A DNA stretch of 64,000 nucleotides from Calonectria ilicicola (GCA_020809705.1 CP085829.1:2728001-2792000), one strand, 5' to 3'; positions 22,208 to 35,588 are shown, numbered from the stretch's first letter. Translations and numbers: made by a program. The notes: generated from the sequence alone by a model not told the origin.

Positions 22208-22215
22208 TATATAAA
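22208..22215 (+). promoter_or_regulatory. TATA box of the GFA-type gene
   Basis: TATATAAA lies 140 bases ahead of the ATG at 22348, in a position fitting transcription start within the AC-rich leader. The short gap from the POP1 stop (246 bases) means the promoter is compact. Confidence 0.5.
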
Positions 22216-22347
22216 GCGTCGTGAGCAATTGATCTCTCGAAAACAAAGTTAAACCATTATACGCTCTCATTTCTTGCATTGACGTGCCCTGTTCCTTGTT
22301 CGCTCACACTAAGCGTGCTACATATCATATATCCCCGACAGCATCAA

Positions 22348-22911
22348 ATGGCTGCAGAAACCCCTAAATCCATAACGGGCGGCTGTCTTTGCGGCTCTGT
22401 CCGTTACACAATCACCTTTCCCCCAGACCACTCGTTCAAAACCGAAGTAAATAAATCCCCACTTCCTTGCCTACACCACCCACCACTGCCACCCAACGCA
22501 AGCCTTCTCTAACACAATGGGGAATCCCCTCTCTAGTGCTGCACCTGCCAGTGCTCCCAGTGCCGCAAGAACTCGGGCTCCCTGCTCGCGCGGTTCCACC
22601 GACTGCCCACATCTGCGGTGACCTACTCCGCGCAGTCGACGCTCAGGACGTTCCGGGCCACGGCGCCGGTGGCGCGCGGGTTCTGCAGCGAGTGCGGCGG
22701 GTTCCTCTTCTGGCGGGACGAGCGCACCGGGTCCGTCTCCATGGCCGTCGGCACCTTCGACAAGGACGTGCTGCGCCGGTGGGGGCCCGTTGTGGCCGAC
22801 GCGCGGACCCATTTGTGGTGCGAGGACGAGATTGCGGGTGTGACGGACCATCTGCAAGGGGAGAAGTGGAGGCTGAGCTGTGAGGGAGAAGGGGCTGAGA
22901 GGATCAACTGA
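22348..22911 (+). CDS. GFA/CENP-V-type zinc-binding protein
   Basis: Two exons: 22348-22446 and 22537-22911, giving 157 aa. The 90-nt intron has a GTAAAT donor, TCTAAC branch and TAG acceptor. The fold's zinc ligands are visible: GGCLCGSVRY in exon 1 (Cys-x-Cys), CCTCQCSQCRKNSGS at the start of exon 2 (cluster of Cys for the second site), and GFCSECGGFLFW (Cys-x-x-Cys). These align with the glutathione-dependent formaldehyde-activating (GFA) family. Family membership is clear, but most fungal members have no proven substrate and should not be called formaldehyde-activating enzymes without test. Exon 2 is markedly more GC-rich than exon 1. Confidence 0.9.
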
Positions 22912-23332
22912 TGGAAGAGAAGAGAGAGGGGAGAGGGAGAAGAAGGCGGAGAGAGTGTGGGAGTGAGAGAGATGGAGCGCGCGTCAAAACATGTAATCAA
23001 TTTGTGTCTATATTGTGGTTGCCATCTGGCAGAGAAAGCAAGTTATTTGCAGCGTAGCTTACACGGTTTGTAGCTGGTATCGAGAAGTGGCAGGTTATAA
23101 CGTTTCACCCAACGCCGACATGATGAATCTCGTCTCTGGAGATGTCAAAGGCTCATATCCCCCTTTCCTATATAAACGCCGTCGTGTTCTTTCGAGAACA
23201 ACGTGAAAACCAAAAAAAAGAAGCCAATCGCAAAATGAAAAAAAAAAAGCAAAGGCGAAAAAGCAACAAAGGCAGAGGGCAAAAGTATAAGAAAGAAAAA
23301 AAAGAAAGAAAACCAAGTCGCCAGCTGAAAAA
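22912..23332. other. Convergent 3' flanks of the GFA-type gene and EAF
   Basis: Contains purine-rich and A-rich stretches (GA-repeats at 22915-22960, poly-A clusters at 23210-23320) typical of transcript ends read from both strands. No gene seen. Confidence 0.5.
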
Positions 23333-24518
23333 CTAGTCCTCTTCGCTGATTTCGCTCTCATCGCCGCCATCGTGGGGGGTGCCCTCGTGGCTATTTTCCA
23401 AATCCTCAAATGCAATCTCCAGCTCCTTCTCGAGGTCATCTTCGAGGTCTGCGCCAATGTCGTCCTCCTCTTCATGGTGATGCTCATGCATGGGCTCTTG
23501 ATGCGGTGGTTGCACATGGTGGTTGACAGGGCTGGGCAACTTAAAGTCAATGTCCTCGTCATCAGACTCGCCGTCGGCGTCGTCGCCTTCAGACTCGCGC
23601 TGGTTCATAAAGTCGTCAAAGCGCCGAACAGATGGGAAGGCGGGGGAGAAGCTGCTCGGCTGCTGGCGATTATTCCTGGGGTCGCCGTCAGGGTACTCAA
23701 TTAGCAAGCCTCCGTCGTCGTCGTCATCCTCTTCCTCCTCCTCGTCGAGTTGGCGGCGCTTGGGCTTCTCTTCCTTTTCAGGTCCCTTCTCCTGCTGGGG
23801 CACAGGGACGGGCAGAGACAGGTTAATGGACTTGGGAGGCGCCTTGGGCACGGGTTTCTTCTTCTGAACCGGAGGTTTGGGGCGGGGCTTTGCCGCTGGC
23901 TTGGCTGGCTTCGCTGCTGGTTTCGCTGCCGGTTTTGCCGCTGGTTTCGCGGGTAGGTTATCGGCCTTGTCCACCTTGTCCAACTTGTCCGACTTTTCAG
24001 GATCCGGCTTGGCAGCGGGCGCGGGTTTGCTCGGCTTGGAAGCGGGAGCCGGCCGCGACGCGAGTTCAATGGGCGGGTGCAATCTACGAAGGCTCTCGGA
24101 GTCGGGGTTGTCCGGTAGGCGTGTCACGTTCATGTTGAAGGTGGAATCGACCTTATCGAGGATAAAGGCCTTGCGGTCCGGGTCAAAGTAGAGGACATAC
24201 TGTCCCTCCTCGGTGTTTCGCGTTCCTGTGTAGCCGTATTTGCCGTCATCATCGGCGTAGGAGAGGTCGTAGGACGTGGTCTTGCCCGGCGTCGATGGCT
24301 TTAGCCGGGCCGAACTCGGTGCGGACGCGGACGAGTGCGTTGGCTTGTGGTTGTCTGCATGCAAGGTTAACGCGAGGGCGCGGGATTGAGAGAAGCGCAG
24401 CGAGCATACATCGAATGGCGGTAAAGATCTCGTTGGACGTCTTGCCCAAGAGGCCATCGCCGAGAATAACGGGATAATTGCCCGTCTTGGTCGGGTCAAT
24501 CAAGGCGGCCGCGGCCAT
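23333..24518 (-). CDS. EAF-type transcription elongation factor (ELL-associated factor)
   Basis: Two exons: 24410-24518 and 23333-24354, giving 376 aa. The 55-nt intron (24355-24409) has a GTATGC donor, GTTAAC branch and CAG acceptor. The join creates FTAIRYNHKP, the EAF-core sequence; without it the N-terminal beta strand is lost. The EAF domain covers about residues 12-125 (TGNYPVILGDGLLG, KTTSYDLSYADDDG, YVLYFDPDRKAFILDKVDST). Next come a Lys/Pro/Ala repeat region (AAKPAAKP units, about 160-210) and an acidic C-terminus with EEEEEDDDDD and a final SEISEED. EAF proteins stimulate RNA polymerase II elongation with ELL. The acidic tail may act as an activation surface. The low-complexity C-terminal half is expected to be disordered. 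Confidence 0.88.
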
Positions 24519-26896
24519 GGCTGCGGATTGAGAGGGAGAATGCGGGCGGAGTTGCACGAGAGATGCGTCGGCGTCGGTGGTGTGGGTGGAATGCCGGCGG
24601 ACAGGCGAAGTTCACGACAAGGAAAGCTGGTGTTCCCAGCAGTCCGAAAATGAATCCGGGTCAAAAAGATGCGAGGGGTGGGTGAGATTGCATCTACAGC
24701 ATTGAATGACGGATGACGGACGGGTGACGACTCGAGCCGAGCGACTGGGGGGAGAGCGGAGCGGAAGAGCCCTGAAATGGCTGGGTGGATGCGCTAGACT
24801 CCAGGGACTGGCAAAGCGCTAACTCTGGGAAACGGCGGCGCTAGAAGCCCGCAGCGATGGGGGGTCCTCGGGGGCGCTCGCCTGTACTCGCCTGCACCAA
24901 GCCGGCTGCCTTGGCCGAAAGCTTGACGTTAAGCTCCTTTTGGCGTGATTTGTTTTGTTGGTTGGTGGTGGTGGAAGAAAAGAAGAAGAAGAAGAAGAAG
25001 AAGAAGAAGAAGCGCTGAATGCGGACGACGGACGACGGAGAAGGCGATGCAAGAAGAGCCAAGCCCAAAAAGAAAAGAAAAGAAAAATCCCACATGTGTG
25101 TGTGTGCGTGTGTTTCTTTTTCTCCTGCCAAAAGGAAAAAAGAACCTGGGGCTGCTGAGCAAGAAGCGCTCGCTGAGGCGGAAATACCAATCAGCTACGC
25201 CCAATGACTTTTGCTCTAGCGGCGGTGGTGTGGTCGCTGTGGTGTGGTGTGGTGAGGTGTGGGTGCCCACCCTGGCTGCTACCTGGTCACGCCGAGTGGA
25301 ATGTGAGGTCAAGGTGAGAGAAGAGTGAGGAGGCGTAGGCGATGCAAGTCAGCCTAGAGTGTGTCGCAGCCAAAAAATACGAGCTACAAGCCATATTGCA
25401 CTGTGCTGTTGGTTCCATGCCCTTTTGCATTTTTATTTTATTGCCAACAATCTATTTTTGTAATTTCGCTTCCCCGTACAAGGAATTGGCCCAACACTGT
25501 GCTGCTGCATCAGTGCGCATCTCGCGCATGGCCTGTTCGGTGACGAGGTACAGGGTAACATGATGTGATGTTCTGTCAAGTTTTGCAAGTGCACCTTTGT
25601 TGAACAATAACCTGTTCTACGCAGGGAAAGCCCGTTTCCCGTGTCATGTTTTTGTCGGTGTGGAATTATAAGTTGGATGAGGCATCATTCTTTTTTAATA
25701 ACCCAAGATATCTCATGGTTGGCAACAAGAACCGCTGCAATGACGAAGCTCCACACAGTTTTATTTCAAACCTTGAGTTAACCCTACGTTCCCCAAAGTC
25801 CCTTCCTTTACCAACCGCTTCAAGCTCCATGTAACGCTTTACCCAAACAAAAAGAGGCTGAAAGTAGGGCCGAAGCCATCATACTCCACCCGACACACTA
25901 CAGTGCCCATTCCATACCGAATGCTGTGGGGGCCAACAACAACAAAAGTTCGCAGCTATCAAGTTCATGTTGTAGCCTCGACTTTCGGTGTCGTCCCGTA
26001 TTAACGCGAGGACAAGATATAAAAGTAACCGTGAGTAACAAAAACTCAAGTTTACCATAAGCTCATACACGCGGGACGGTGAAGTTAATTCGACCTTTCC
26101 TCCAAGCATTTGAACTCAACATCCATCAACCACTCTATTTTTGAACTCAATTGAATTGGAATTGAATATACAAATACCTCGAGGAACGAGCGCCACGAAA
26201 AGAAAAATGAATGAATTTGTAAATATCCATCAATTAGTCAATGGAATCTCATACTCTCACCAAAATCAACACATGAATGTGAAGCAGGTGGGTGGCTGAA
26301 CATATGGGCATAGGGTATGCTATCACAGAAACAAACCAACAAAACCAAGACGAAATAAATAAATAAAACAAACTAGAGAATGATATGATTCATTCGAAAC
26401 ATTTATTTAACAATGGTTATTTCCTTATGACATTCTGGGGGAGGCTTTTCTGTCACATGCTATGTATCCCATCACCGTTGAAATGAAGAACGATCCGATG
26501 CCATCCCCAAAAACTCATCCATATACTTCTGGGGCACATGACAAAGCAAGAACCGTGCTGATGCCGAAAGTCTGCAGGAAATACAGTGAATGCAAGATAA
26601 CCGAACTTATTTTTTTTTTAGCTTCATGCACATGCATAATGAATGGAGACGACGAGAGCTTTCTGACCTGAGCAAGCGTCATGAAACTATTCGACAGTGA
26701 GGATAATTGAACGGTACACCAAACATATGTCACATGTTTGAGCCTAAGAGGATAAAATAATAATGGCACAAGTCTTTATTGCAGCTATCCTTCAATATGA
26801 GGGAACTTCAATACGAGAACGGAGACGTACATCCGGCCCACTGCCCCTCCGACATATTGACTTCTGCACGTCATCACGGAACTCTGTTCAACAATG
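24519..26896. other. EAF upstream region and gene-poor flank
   Basis: EAF promoter and leader near 24.5-25.3 kb, including the GAA repeat and purine-rich DNA. Beyond 25.4 kb nothing gene-like is seen. Sequence turns AT-richer from about 25.7 kb. Confidence 0.45.
24982..25012 (+). repeat. (GAA)n microsatellite
   Basis: About ten uninterrupted AGA/GAA triplets, with further imperfect units from 24974. It lies outside any recognised gene, about 460 bases upstream of the EAF start. Confidence 0.9.
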
Positions 26897-27595
26897 CTAC
26901 CCATATGGCTTGTCCAATTGCCAGCCAGCATGCGGCCTCATTCCATCAAATCGCAACAGCTCAGCTTCAATTACCCCTGCAATTCTGCCTCCGCATTTTC
27001 CTATCACGCGCATGCTTGCCTCGTTCTCACTATCCACTTCCCCAATGAGGTGCTGAATCTCAACCAACGCATAATCTGCCTCGGCAATCTTCGCCGCGTT
27101 ATCCTGGGTATCCGCATCTGTAGGTATTCCTTCCGATCCGTGTCCGGCATATCTTTCGGGAATAGGTCCCATTCTAGGTACGCAAGCTGGGACAGAAAAA
27201 AAGAAGACACTGGAACCAGCACCCTAGTAAAATAAAATAATTATTAAATTTAGTTATTTAATATCTAAAAGGCTTAGAATAGAGAAATATCTGGAGGAAA
27301 TACAGCTAATCGAATGCAATACCTTCACCTATATTAATTTGGTGTTGAAGCAGCTGTGTAGGCGGCTAAGTAATGATCTGGTATCTCATGTGTTTTGCCC
27401 CCTGCTAGATACGCTCCAGTATTTCCCTAGAAAGTACCTCACTGCCTCAATCCCATAGTCACAGCCCCAGCGTTGATGCCGCAGTTCAGATGCAAGCATT
27501 AGTCCATTGGGAGCCGGCCTTGTAGTGTAAATGAAACCTGCTGCTTCCTCTTCGTTTGAACCATCGGCTTTGGAAACCATAGCAGATCTACTCAT
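26897..27595 (-). pseudogene. Decayed GNAT-family N-acetyltransferase
   Basis: Two separated minus-strand frames look like the two halves of a GNAT domain. 27386-27595 contains GFIYTTRPAPNG and a motif-A-like segment (RHQRWGCDYGIEAVRYFL). 26897-27172 contains VDSENEASMRVIGKCGGR, the typical motif-B stretch, and ends HAGWQLDKPYG. The order and strand fit one gene. In motif A the second Gly of the acetyl-CoA loop appears as Asp. The 213 bases between the halves are AT-rich with many stops and would be a long intron by local standards (a GTATCT donor exists after FLGKYWS and a CCCAG acceptor before the second half). No intact start is seen. The call is either a relic or a gene with unusual introns; GNAT assignment is from motifs only. 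Confidence 0.42.
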
Positions 27596-27659
27596 AATCC
27601 ATGGCTTGTCATTTGTACCATCCAGGGAACGTCACTGAAAAAAGTCTCGATTTCCTTCG

Positions 27660-30600
27660 CATTTTCTACTAACTTTTCTCTGGCTGCCCGAAAAGAAAAT
27701 TATAACTCGATTCAATCTTTCACATGGTAAATTTTATGTCATGTACCTGTACAAAGCTACCTGTTCGCTGGACCACAACTTATGAAAGCCTTCGATACGT
27801 TCATTTGACACTACCGCAAGCCTAATTCTTGGCCCCGAAGGCGTATAACCTGCTGACACACTGATAAATCATTTTAATTGGGCGAGCTTTAGAAGACAAA
27901 ATGTTGATTAGGTCATAATGTAGGGGGTGTGGAAATTGTTGTGTGCTGTTAGATCCCGATGCATTATTTATGAGTTGTAAGACACTAAGAAAGAAGACAT
28001 CAATCATCCAGCTGACCAATACCAAGGAAAATGAGATTAAAGATTACGCATTAATCATATCTTATTCTTTTCAACCCACCTTGGGACTATCCATCGCCCG
28101 CATGATAAGGGTGAGGGACGCATATCGTCTACAATCAAAAGACCCCTAATCTGACATTTCTTGCTGATGACAACAGCTGACACTGGAGAAAAATCTTACT
28201 CTTTTTTTCAAAAAGGGGTATATAAAGCATTATTGGAGAGATATGCTTTTAGGTCTTATCTTCCTGACCTCCCGCACCATAAAAAAATGACATCTCATCA
28301 CCAAAAACTCGGTCAACGGCTCGCCAAGAAGTCCACGGGTCCGGCAGCGCGGCTGCCTGAAACACTGCAAAGTCTGAATCACGGTTTACTGGGCAACAGG
28401 GTAGATGAAACACTGCTGGGGGTTTATTTCTCCATTAATCTTTTAGGTATCACTCGTAAACAAGTTTCCGATTCGTAGCGGTCTAGCAAAGTCTTGCTTA
28501 GGGACACGGGATATGACTCTCGTCGGGGGCCATCTACTCAACCAAAGACAAAAATTGGGTTGACCAAGACACACTCTCGAGAAATACATGATCAGCAACA
28601 AGACTATGCCTGTAGCTGACCCAGCTCACACTTGGTCAACCGCTGCGTGTTGTGAAGCAGCCTCCTCTGGGAATGCCGCGGCCCCGGGGGCTTAACCTCG
28701 GTCCTCGTCTGGACAAAACGATCTCGGCTCTCTCTATTAGGATACGATATGAGAATAGAAGAAATGAGACATCCGATGACTAATTGATAACAACGACGAG
28801 ACAGATGACACGATGCTCCCTCCAATGGCACGGTGGCCTACGCGCGCAAGACATTCCTTGCGCTAGCTGACAGCGTGTCCATCAGCATCTCGCTTCAACC
28901 ATTTTTAGGGGACTTCTGACCGAGGGGACGAGATTTGGACGAGGGCAGTGGATATCCGACCATGATCTGGAGGAGGTTGGCAGTTTGACAAGGGAAGAGG
29001 GGGATTTGCGCAGCGGGCCGTATAGCTTAGAAGAACTTGCAAGGTTGCAAGGATATCTTCCCGAGATCGTGGAGGTGTCAAGCATGGGTGGTTAGATATA
29101 CCGCTAGGGTCCAAAGTTAGATACTTGATGTGTGAAGCTACATGCAGTTGACAACGTAGAAGGGTCAGACAGGAAGCACCGGAGCTTACTATGCATGCGC
29201 CAACAACGTCATGACTACGATTTGAACGGGACATGGCAAAGCAGGATGACGAATGCGATGAAGTAGCGCAACGCTGAAATACTAAATACAGAAACAATGG
29301 TTGTTTAGAGACTGATGTGCAGCTAGGGGCAAGACATGTCTCGTCGGCTACTCTAGCTCGATGTCCCTTGACACTAGGATTACTTTATTTGCCAAGGACA
29401 ACACGTCCCGACACTACGAACAGGAGTCATCTTGGCTCGAGAACGGATGCTAGCATACCCGCGTCTAAGCAAAATCCGAGTGAGATCCGACGGTTTGGAT
29501 GCGATGCCGATCCAAATCCACACTCTCGGCCTTACGGAAGAAGACGAACGGGGGAGGAGGCTAAGAGCTACCCCAAGCATGTCTCTGTTTTTCTTTTCGC
29601 TTACCCTTGTGTCTCAGGGTAACGAAAAGGATGACTTGCAAGTAAGTTGGAAGGGAGAGTAAAAAAAAGAAAAGAATGGGAAAATAATTAAAAAAAAAAA
29701 AAGAAAAAAAAAAGCAGAGAATATCGATCAAGGGCCTCGATCGTGGCGAGGCGCAGGGGGGTTATCACTCGAACATGGAGGTCCCCTGTGTATTGATCAT
29801 CGGGCTGGCTGAAGGTGGGATGAGGACGATGGCTTTTGGAGAACAGAAAAAAAAAGAAAAAAAAAAAAAAGTGAGGACAGAGAGGACACAATGGAAAAGT
29901 GTCCTCCTCAATGAGGGGAGGGGAATGGTAGAGTACGACTTGTGAATGGTCAATCCTGGCTTGAAAAAATGTCTTAGAATTACGAAGTGGCGGCGTGTTC
30001 TCAGATCGTGGATCTTTTTAATGGGCTACTGGTTTCTTTTTTTTTCCCCTAGTAAACGCGTAGCCCGCATACGGTGAGCATTGTTGAGATGGTGTCAACT
30101 TAAAGTCGGGAATCTAGGATTACCCGCTTCATGCAAAAATTTTTCTTCCTTAGGACAATAGTTTGTGATAGCTTAGCTTGCTCATAGAGTGCATGATGCT
30201 GCATACTCGTCACAATAGACGGATGATGTACAAAGTCGTGGGCTAAGGTCGAACCAAATGTCCGCTTGACCATCCACAATGGGTTCAGCTCTGGCTAGGC
30301 CTGTGGCGAGTCGTCAATGGCGCACAAACTAACTGGCTAGCTCCCGGAGATGAGATGCGAGGGGGCGCTATCAGCGGGAGCGCCAATGAAGCCGCGTCTG
30401 GCGAGATGGCGTTGAGATGAGATGGGATGGTGGCGGCGGCTGGGCGTGCCGCTAGGAGATCGGCAGTTGGCAGTTTGTTTAGACCCTTGAGCGGACGCGC
30501 AGGATTTGGGTTTGATGAAGTGAGAGAACAAGGCCGTCGAGTGAACAATGGACGGTCGTGAACCTGATCTGACGTGTTCGTGCGGCTGGACTTTGTTGGG

Positions 30601-33600
30601 CTGAATACCTGCGGGGGAATGAGACTTGGCTGAACCCTAATTGCCCCCTCATAGTTGTCACCAGTGAAATGGCAAGCCTTGTGTCAGGCTTGTGCTATCA
30701 TTCGTGCAGCGTATGCACCTGAGTATTATTTGCATATGTTGGTTGTAGCGTCGACGCCAGCGCGCAGCTTGCCCCAACGGGGGGTGAGGGCCAGCATGCA
30801 GACAGGAATAGCACCGAGAGAGACCAGAATGGGAGGAGATGGAGGGGGAAGAGTGGAACTCAGTGGTTCGCGTGATAAAATCCTTGGCCAACGACCAAAG
30901 CGGAGGGCGATGCAACGGACGGTTGCTTTTTACCTATGCAGCGTTTGATGAGATGGTTCAAGCATTACGTGGAACGTCTGTGTTGCGAGCCCCTGGGGAA
31001 TTGTAGAGTTGCAATGAATGGAAAGGACAACCAAAAAAGTGTTGAAGATGGTCTGAACGTAGTAAGTATACTCTCCCATCATTTTCATCTTTCCTCATCA
31101 CCTTGATCAATTCACAGTCAAGGGGGCGCCCAAATCCTGGCTGACCATCAACGTATCAAGGCCGGGACTCGTAGGCGGGTGTAAGCGACTCGATCTCTCC
31201 GCCTCCCCTCCCGCACTCCCGACTGCGCCGTCACTGATTCTCGACTGGGGGGAAGAAGATAAAAAAGCGATTGTGTTGTCGACCCCCGGCCGAAGGCGTG
31301 TCAGACCCTTGCGGTGCTCCGTCCCCGGCTGACTCGTCGTAAATGATAGGCCGAGTTTCTCGTACTCCGTCATCAACTCCCGCAGCGAGAGACAGAGACA
31401 GAGACTGACGAGACGAGACGGGGACGGCCGGAGCACACCGGTGAACCGTTTGCTCTCCGAGACAGTGCAGCATCTCTTTGGGATTGTGCAATGCACGGAG
31501 TGAACTTGATCAGGCCGCAGGGTCCCTCAAGTGGGAGCCAAAAGCAGAAAAGCGGCATGGACGAGGGGCCAGCGTCGCGGGTGCCCGGGTGAGGACCCAA
31601 TTTGAGGGAGGGATCGTCGCGGCTTCATCTCGCTCAGCGAGCGGCGCTTCTAGCTAACACGGCGCCGAGCCGTCTCGTTCCTCCCTGGTGTTATGATGCG
31701 GCCGAGGATGACCCCATTTACATATTCACCAGGCATCTCTTGCGAGAGTTGCGGAATCCTCGCTCAAATCTAAACGGCTGCCGACTTGAGAGAGACAAGG
31801 CGTGGGTGCAAAGTGGGACTCGGCGGGCACCGTGAGAGAGAGTGAGGTGAGGGGCACAGGTCTAGCACGGTTGCCGGTCGGGTCCCCTTGGTGCTAGAGC
31901 TTTTTTTTTTTTTTTTGGTTTTCCACTTGGGGAACTTTTATTTTTGATTTTACGTCATTTCTAGGCGAAACTACCTTTCGTCTAAATGAGGCAAGCTGTT
32001 GGTTTAAAGATATAGTTATTCAGCCTTGGCTTAATGAAACGCTGTCGAGGTACGCTTTCTTCTGTGCACTCACTGCACTGGTGGGTCATTCGGGTGGGAG
32101 AGGATGGGCAAAACAGAAGCCGTCGTACGACTTTTACTGGGAACAAATGGGCTCCCGCTATTCGGGGGGAACCGCACGGCTGAGGAAGAAAGGTCTGGAC
32201 ATTTTTTTTTTTCTTATTCTCAGCTCATGATGCCAATTAGCATTGTTTTTTTTTTCCTGATTATTTGGCTTCTTCTTCGTGTTTATTTCTTTGCTGTCAT
32301 TGCATCATCATCAAGTCAGAGCCGGACACAGCGATAGGTGCTCGCTGAGCTGGCGGTGACGCCGCAGACGTATAGCAAGCTGGATCTGGTGGAGGAGCAG
32401 ATACACAACACAGATGGTGGCTTTCGTAGGGTCAGACACCGAGGGCTGGTGGCGGACGCGGGATGTGATGCGACACACCCCCTTGAGAGAAGAAGATCGA
32501 CACAATCATGGGTGCATTGGGATGGAGCCCCCAGATCGATCATCGTTTCTTTAAGACGGGGCGCCGAGATTTGTGTGATGTGCGTCATTAGAGTGCCATT
32601 GTGAACGGGCAGATGAAAAAGGGACGTTGAAATCCGTCTCAGCGTCAAGGCAGGGGAACCGATATTTGTCACAGACACGAATCAGGGGACAGAGCTGGGT
32701 AATGGGTGCTGCAAGGCACCTGTCGCCTACATGGTGTCTTGAGTTGTACAGTAGCATTGAGACAGGTACAGCAGTGCATTGCGTCGTCGCGGTCGGGTTG
32801 TCGTGGATGCGAATGCAGGCAGATGCGGCCAAGGCGAGAGAACGAGAACAAAGGGGCCCCCGACAAGCCATCGCGGCCGTGGCGCAGATGACGAGTGCAT
32901 TGAACAATACTCCGTAAACTTAACAAACCATACGTACGACGGAAGAGATGGAAAAAGCAAAGAAGCAACACAGACCAAAAGAAATTAACGACACACAGCC
33001 CTGCAAGGAAAAAGAAAGCAACAATCAAGCTATCGTCAATCTCCGCTCGAATCACAATGGAGCGCCCCCTCCTACTCTTGATCGATCCCCCAGCGCTCCA
33101 ATCATTTTGGCCTGGGAGTCCCCTCCCTCTGGCCATGTCACTGCGGCGCCTGACCACCTCTCCTGACTGCCGGGTTGGCCGTTTTGATGGGATCATGCGG
33201 TGGAAATGCGAAAAGATTGGAGAACCCGATGTGATGGGGAACAAGGAAGGGACCGAGGGGGCCAAACCAGCAAATGGCTGCCCTCGGTACCGTTACCGCT
33301 TTACGCTTTTGTATACCGCCATCTGCTGCAGTTGGCTTGGGGCAGGGTTATTAGGTTGGCGTTATCCAACGGCGGCAATATCAGCGGCAATAGTAATCAC
33401 ACTAATATAGAAAAAAAAAGGTTCCTGTGAGCTTGTCTTGTCAAACAAAACCGGGGTTCCGAATGCGTCCCCTTTAGTGTCTGCCGGGCGAGCGCCGGAG
33501 CTGCATGCTCCGTCTGCCTTTGGTGTGTCCCGCTGGGGCATGCACGCAGGAGTAGCACCACCAGAACCAGACCTTGCGGCTGCGTTCCGCTGTCCAGAGC

Positions 33601-35588
33601 GCAAATGGGCAACTGAGGGACGGAAGTGGAAGCGTCTCCAGTTCACAGAGCCCCCGGCTCCCTGTTGGTTGTCGACCGAGTTGGGATAAGACATTCCTTG
33701 AAGGAAGCACCCCCCTTGCAAGCGCGGGTCCGCCCCATCACCGCTCGTGAAACGACGGGATATGATTGAGCATGTCTGCTGGGCCATACCCTGCCTATCT
33801 TTGCCCTGCAATGATGATTTTCACTATTTTCTTGTCAGGCCAGGGCCCGTCGTTGGCAGCCAGTAGCGCCCGCCTGTTGGCGCGGACATCCTTTAGTCAA
33901 CCAGGCTCCTGGTCTTAGGGCCTGGTCTTAGGGGCGGAAGAGGTTGATGACAAAAAGGCGGAGCCGAGAGATGAGAGGGTCGGCCATGTAGCAAAAAGAA
34001 AGGTGAATGGGAGAGAGGGAATGAGGGGACGAACTAACGAATGAATGAGTGAATGAGCGGGAAAAGTAAAGAAAAAAAATGGACAAGAGAAAAAAATGGC
34101 ATGAAAAAGAAAACATGCGCTGTGGTCGACCAAACATGATGCCATGCCATGCCGCATGTACTTGGACGGCGCTGCATGTACACACAACAGCTAATAGCGC
34201 GCATTTTGTTAGAGGGACGCTCTGCTTGGCGAGCCACGAGACATACATAAACACTCACACATACATAAGACGGGCAGGAAGCCTAGGCCCACGGAGACTC
34301 CCCTCGGCGGCCGTGATTGACTGAACTGATTGCAACCAACTGCTGTAGCGTTCCCACAGCGGCGATGTGATGGCGTCGCCTGCGCCGAGTAGCATAGTTA
34401 GTACATGTTGGTCAAGCGCCTAGGGTGCTTCGTGAGGTGCAGCAGGGTGTGGAGAGGCTATCCATGAATACACATGCCCGTCCATCCCATCATAATTATC
34501 AAGGAAACCCAGCATCCCGGCCCTTGAACGTCTCGTCTTGCGACTTGCGTCCTGCGTCCCTCGTCCCTCTGATCCTGGTTTCCGCCAACTGTGACCCCTC
34601 CCCAAGGCTCTTGACTCCCATTTCGGCTTATTATTCCTACTTGCCCTCCCTTGCTTCGCAGGTTTTCAATTGCCGGCTGTGGTCTCACCCCAGGCTCACT
34701 TTCGCGCTCACAATTTTTCTTTGCTTTTACGTTGAAGAAAGCCCAGGGCTCCAGGGTCATGCATTTGCGCATCACTTTTACCACCACTCACCGCAAACGC
34801 ACCACATCGGCCACAGCGCCGCATCTCGACGGCTGACCAAGAAAAAAAAAAAAAAAGCTCATTCTCGCCTCTCATCCTCATTCTAGCTCGATTCCCATTC
34901 CTCGACGTTAAACTCCCACCCTCCCTCAATTATCGGGCTTGCCCTCCGGTCTTGTCTTGACTTGGTGTCTTACCTCGCCTCTTTAATCCCGATTCCCTCT
35001 GGGGGGAGTGTCAGACGCAATCCCGCTTCTTTCCCGCCTGCGCCAGACAGAATACCTGCGTCAAACCATTTCAAGTTGGACCAACCCCCAAGTCTCAAAT
35101 AGAAAGAGAGCGCGAGAGAGGAAAAAAAAGTAGTCGAGCTCACCGAAAACGCTTAATGAGAAAAATCCCATCACGGCACCCCACGCCCTGCAGTTAACCC
35201 ATTCGTCCTGTCCTGTCCACGCAAACGCCAGCGCCTACACACACTCCCCCAGGCTGTTCCGTCACTTCACACCCACTATCCAGCCCACCCACAGCTCACA
35301 CTTCCCGACCCGGCGGCCACCACCACAAGCGAGTACACTACACCGGCGCCAGAAGAGAGAACAAGCTCAGCCTTCTACCTAACCCACCAACTCCCGTCAC
35401 TTTTAGGCCCGCCGATCACCTCTTGACCTTCTGAAAACAACGTTGTGCGAGAAGCGGCCACTGGCCTCCCTTTCCACTTGAGGATGCTTTGAGAAGGATA
35501 CACCCTCCTCTTCACCTTCTCTCGTCATCCTCCCCTCCTTTTGTTCTTCTTCCCTCGACCGCCAGCCGTCTCGCCTGACTCGCCCGTC
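27660..35588. other. 7.9 kb gene-poor region before the RBR gene
   Basis: No exon of a recognisable family is seen on either strand. Features visible are homopolymer and purine/pyrimidine runs (poly-A near 29660-29715 and 29845-29870, poly-T at 31900-31917). From about 34.4 kb there is a long C/T-rich stretch that probably forms the promoter and leader of the RING gene starting at 35589. Frames longer than 100 codons here have arbitrary composition. Confidence 0.4.
28219..28478 (+). other. Small ORF with TATA-like box, doubtful gene
   Basis: TATATAAA at 28219-28226 lies 61 bases before an ATG at 28287 in an A-rich context, followed by 63 codons ending at 28478. The product is basic with no recognisable domain. 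Listed only because promoter and start spacing are good; it may be chance. Confidence 0.18.

Noticed and set aside
22471..22857. 128-codon minus-strand frame opposite the GFA-type gene
   Set aside because: Shadow of the GC-rich second exon; the zinc-ligand pattern is on the plus strand.
32669..33265. 198-codon minus-strand frame
   Set aside because: Arbitrary composition, no good splice or start context, several overlapping frames of similar length on both strands.
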